Assembly (NCBI GenBank): GCA_964567755.1
Contig: CAZMNW010000047.1
Span: 103,121 to 167,120, forward strand
Direction: 5' to 3'
Length of the DNA stretch: 64,000 nt
DNA from: DASRJW01 sp964567755
Lineage (GTDB): Bacteria; Krumholzibacteriota; Krumholzibacteriia; G020349025
The position numbers were made by a program, and so were the translations under genes. This document shows, in pieces, positions 62,701-64,000 of this stretch (positions are counted from its first letter, which is position 1; every line of letters starts with the position of its first letter). The notes under the pieces are model-generated. The model made no database searches. It had not been told where the DNA came from and saw nothing but the letters and a program-made list of their open reading frames with translations.

Positions 62701-62930
62701 AGTACAAGACGCTCGATATCGTCGTGCTCGACAGGGAACTTCCGGAGCTTGGGCTGCGGCGGGGCGACCTGGGCACGGTCGTCCACGTCTATGAGCCCGA
62801 TGGCGTCGAAGTCGAGTTCGTCACAGCTTCGGGGCGGACCGAGGCCTTGGCGACGCTTGGCGTTCGCGATGTGCGTGCGGTCGTCGACACCGATCTCATT
62901 GCAGTGCGCCCGTTCCGGCGCACTGCCTGA
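62697..62930 (+). CDS. DUF4926 domain protein
   Basis: A complete 77-residue protein (KTLDIVVLDRELPELGLRRGDLGTVVHVYEPDGVEVEF, then TLGVRDVRAV). DUF4926 proteins are small beta-rich SH3-like polypeptides, commonly encoded right after DUF6883 and suspected to form a toxin/antidote-like or regulatory pair; the biochemical role is not known. ATG at 62697 follows CGGAGG and overlaps the decayed DUF6883 stop. Here it is an orphan of the pair. Confidence 0.75.
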   Translation: MKYKTLDIVVLDRELPELGLRRGDLGTVVHVYEPDGVEVEFVTASGRTEALATLGVRDVRAVVDTDLIAVRPFRRTA

Positions 62931-62951
62931 ACCGTCCACGACAGAACCCTG

Positions 62952-63452
62952 ATGTCCGCTTCACGGCCTTCACGACAAGAAGCTCTTCTCGATGCGATCG
63001 AGAGAGTTGAAAGCCTCCTAACTCGGTTCGAGACCGAACAGGGCCAGACCCGTGCGCAGCTTGCGGCGCTTCGATCCGAGTTGGCCTCGCTCGGCCCCGA
63101 GTCTGAGATTCGAGTCCAGAAACGTCTCCAGCCGCCGCGCCCGACGCCCGAGAATCCCGCCGACAAGGTGAAGCTCTTCCGCCACCTGTTTCGAGGCCGC
63201 GAAGATGTCTTCCCTACGCGCTTCGTCAGCAAGAACACCGGTAAGCCAGGCTATGCGCCCGCGTGTTCGAACAAGTTTGTTCGTGGCGTCTGTGAATTAC
63301 CGCGGATCAAATGCGGAGAGTGTTTGAACCAAGCATTCTTCCCAGTCGACGACGACGACGTCCTTGCGCATCTGAAGGGCCGGCACGTGATGGGCGTCTA
63401 CGAGGGCCGGCGCATCACGACCCCGCACCCGGTTCTCAGAAGCGGGTCGTGA
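62952..63452 (+). pseudogene. Truncated N-terminus of a TOTE-type conflict-system protein
   Basis: A 166-residue frame. After a coiled-coil start (ALLDAIERVESLLTRFETEQGQ), it has DKVKLFRHLFRGREDVFPTRF, KNTGKPGYAPACSNKFVRGV and CELPRIKCGECLNQAFFPV with four Cys of a zinc-ribbon-like motif, then HLKGRHVMGVYEG. This is the start of the large TOTE primase-helicase-nuclease proteins thought to act in defence. The frame then runs into unrelated sequence (the antisense of the next gene) and stops, so primase and helicase parts are lost. Confidence 0.6.
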
Positions 63453-63792
63453 GCCCGAGCTTGAACATGTCGTAGTCGAGCGGCGGCTCGGTGTCGAAGG
63501 GCCAGTTCACCTCTTCCTTGCGGAGTTCGTAGAACCCGTATTGCAGCGCGCCTTCGAGCAGGAAGCGTACGACCGGCGCCGCGTACGGCGACGAGTCCTC
63601 GACCTCGTCCACGAACATGTCCAGTGCCCAGAGTGCGCCGCGGTCGAGGCCGGTCGAGAGCAGCCAGTACCAGGTCTTGAAGCCCGGGAAGACCGCCGTG
63701 CGCTCGTAGCCCGCAGAGCCAGCATGTCGCCGAAGCCGACCTCGACGGCTGACTCCCACGACTCGCCGAATCGCGTGTGCGGAACCTGTCAA
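63436..63792 (-). pseudogene. Frameshifted C-terminal part of a conserved envelope protein
   Basis: The downstream part reads GYERTAVFPGFKTWYWLL, DRGALWALDMFVDEVEDS, RFLLEGALQYGFYELRKEE and ends FKLGLTTRF, a pattern known from conserved membrane proteins of unknown function. Just upstream the matching sequence TRFGESWESAVEVGFGDMLA lies in another frame, so a frameshift occurred near 63,720. The N-terminus is missing. Its 3' end abuts the truncated TOTE-like gene. Confidence 0.55.
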
Positions 63793-64000
63793 CGTGAATG
63801 AGACACTCCGTTCGTGGATTTACAGTACGACTTCGACCAGTTCGAACACCCCGATTTCAGGGGTACTCGGATGTATCCCCGGGTCGAATGCGTTCGTCCT
63901 GGGGCGATTGTGAGCGTCGATTTTGATCGTCGGACCGGGGACCGGCTCCGAAGTCAAGATTCGCGGCTTGTTGATCCATACCTCCTTCGGCGGTAGCGCT

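Noticed and set aside
63814..63996. Small open frame of 60 codons at the right edge
   Set aside because: No resemblance to a family, no clear ribosome site; it may be non-coding. Sequence beyond the window is needed.

Overview
The window is GC-rich chromosomal DNA of a didermic bacterium. Evidence for an outer membrane includes a BAM-type surface-antigen barrel, a Wzi-like barrel, a TonB-dependent receptor, LapA/LapB homologues and several lipoproteins. FlgD-like/type-A C-terminal tails, VCBS repeats, carboxypeptidase-regulatory domains and a cmk-plsC / rpsA neighbourhood suggest a member of the FCB group or a neighbouring phylum (Eisenbacteria-, Krumholzibacteriota- or Gemmatimonadota-like). 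That placement is inference; no rRNA is present.

Roughly 1-45,300 is a compact housekeeping chromosome. It holds a secreted protease/propeller/barrel fusion, proS, rpsT, an exported amidohydrolase, a 1.2 kb gene-free stretch with degenerate repeats, and a Wzi-like protein. Next is a tightly coupled run uvrC-xerD-trpS-scpA-scpB-rluB-aroF-(cmk::plsC), with many ATGA stop/start overlaps. A reverse-strand pair (multicopper oxidase and VCBS/ASPIC protein) separates cmk::plsC from rpsA. After rpsA come lapA-lapB-SPOR-mutS, a GAF/degenerate-GGDEF protein, mutL-miaA-tRNA-Gly, a LOG-family protein, a small secreted protein, an alpha/beta hydrolase lacking its Ser nucleophile, der-plsY-gpsA-merR-thioredoxin-like, and surE-pcm-apt interleaved with two tRNA-Pro genes.

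From about 45,300 the window becomes accessory. It carries an exported intradiol-dioxygenase-like protein, an SbsA-Ig lipoprotein, and a two-domain exported thioredoxin-fold protein whose two halves lie in one frame separated by a single TGA. That TGA forms a would-be Sec-Pro-Gly-Cys motif and is followed by a SECIS-like hairpin, making this the best candidate for something new here. A small gene graveyard follows (CHAT tail, FlgD-like tail, receptor N-terminal domain).

At 49.9-55.3 kb a reverse-strand module contains an ECF sigma factor, its zinc-binding anti-sigma factor, an outer-membrane barrel and two paralogous lipoproteins. The motif TGTCACAA-N16-GTTCC (N15 in one weaker copy) lies upstream of the sigma gene and of each of the other three transcription units, which suggests a self-contained autoregulated envelope regulon. 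A TonB-dependent receptor lies immediately upstream.

The right end (57.8-64 kb) holds a GntR/YtrA regulator with a perfect 22-bp operator palindrome and a truncated partner, a Ser/Thr kinase with TPRs, a SnoaL-like protein, and a decayed integration site. The site comprises an integrase relic, half a tRNA-Arg broken at the anticodon loop, a DUF6883 relic with an intact DUF4926 gene, a truncated TOTE-type conflict protein and a frameshifted envelope gene.
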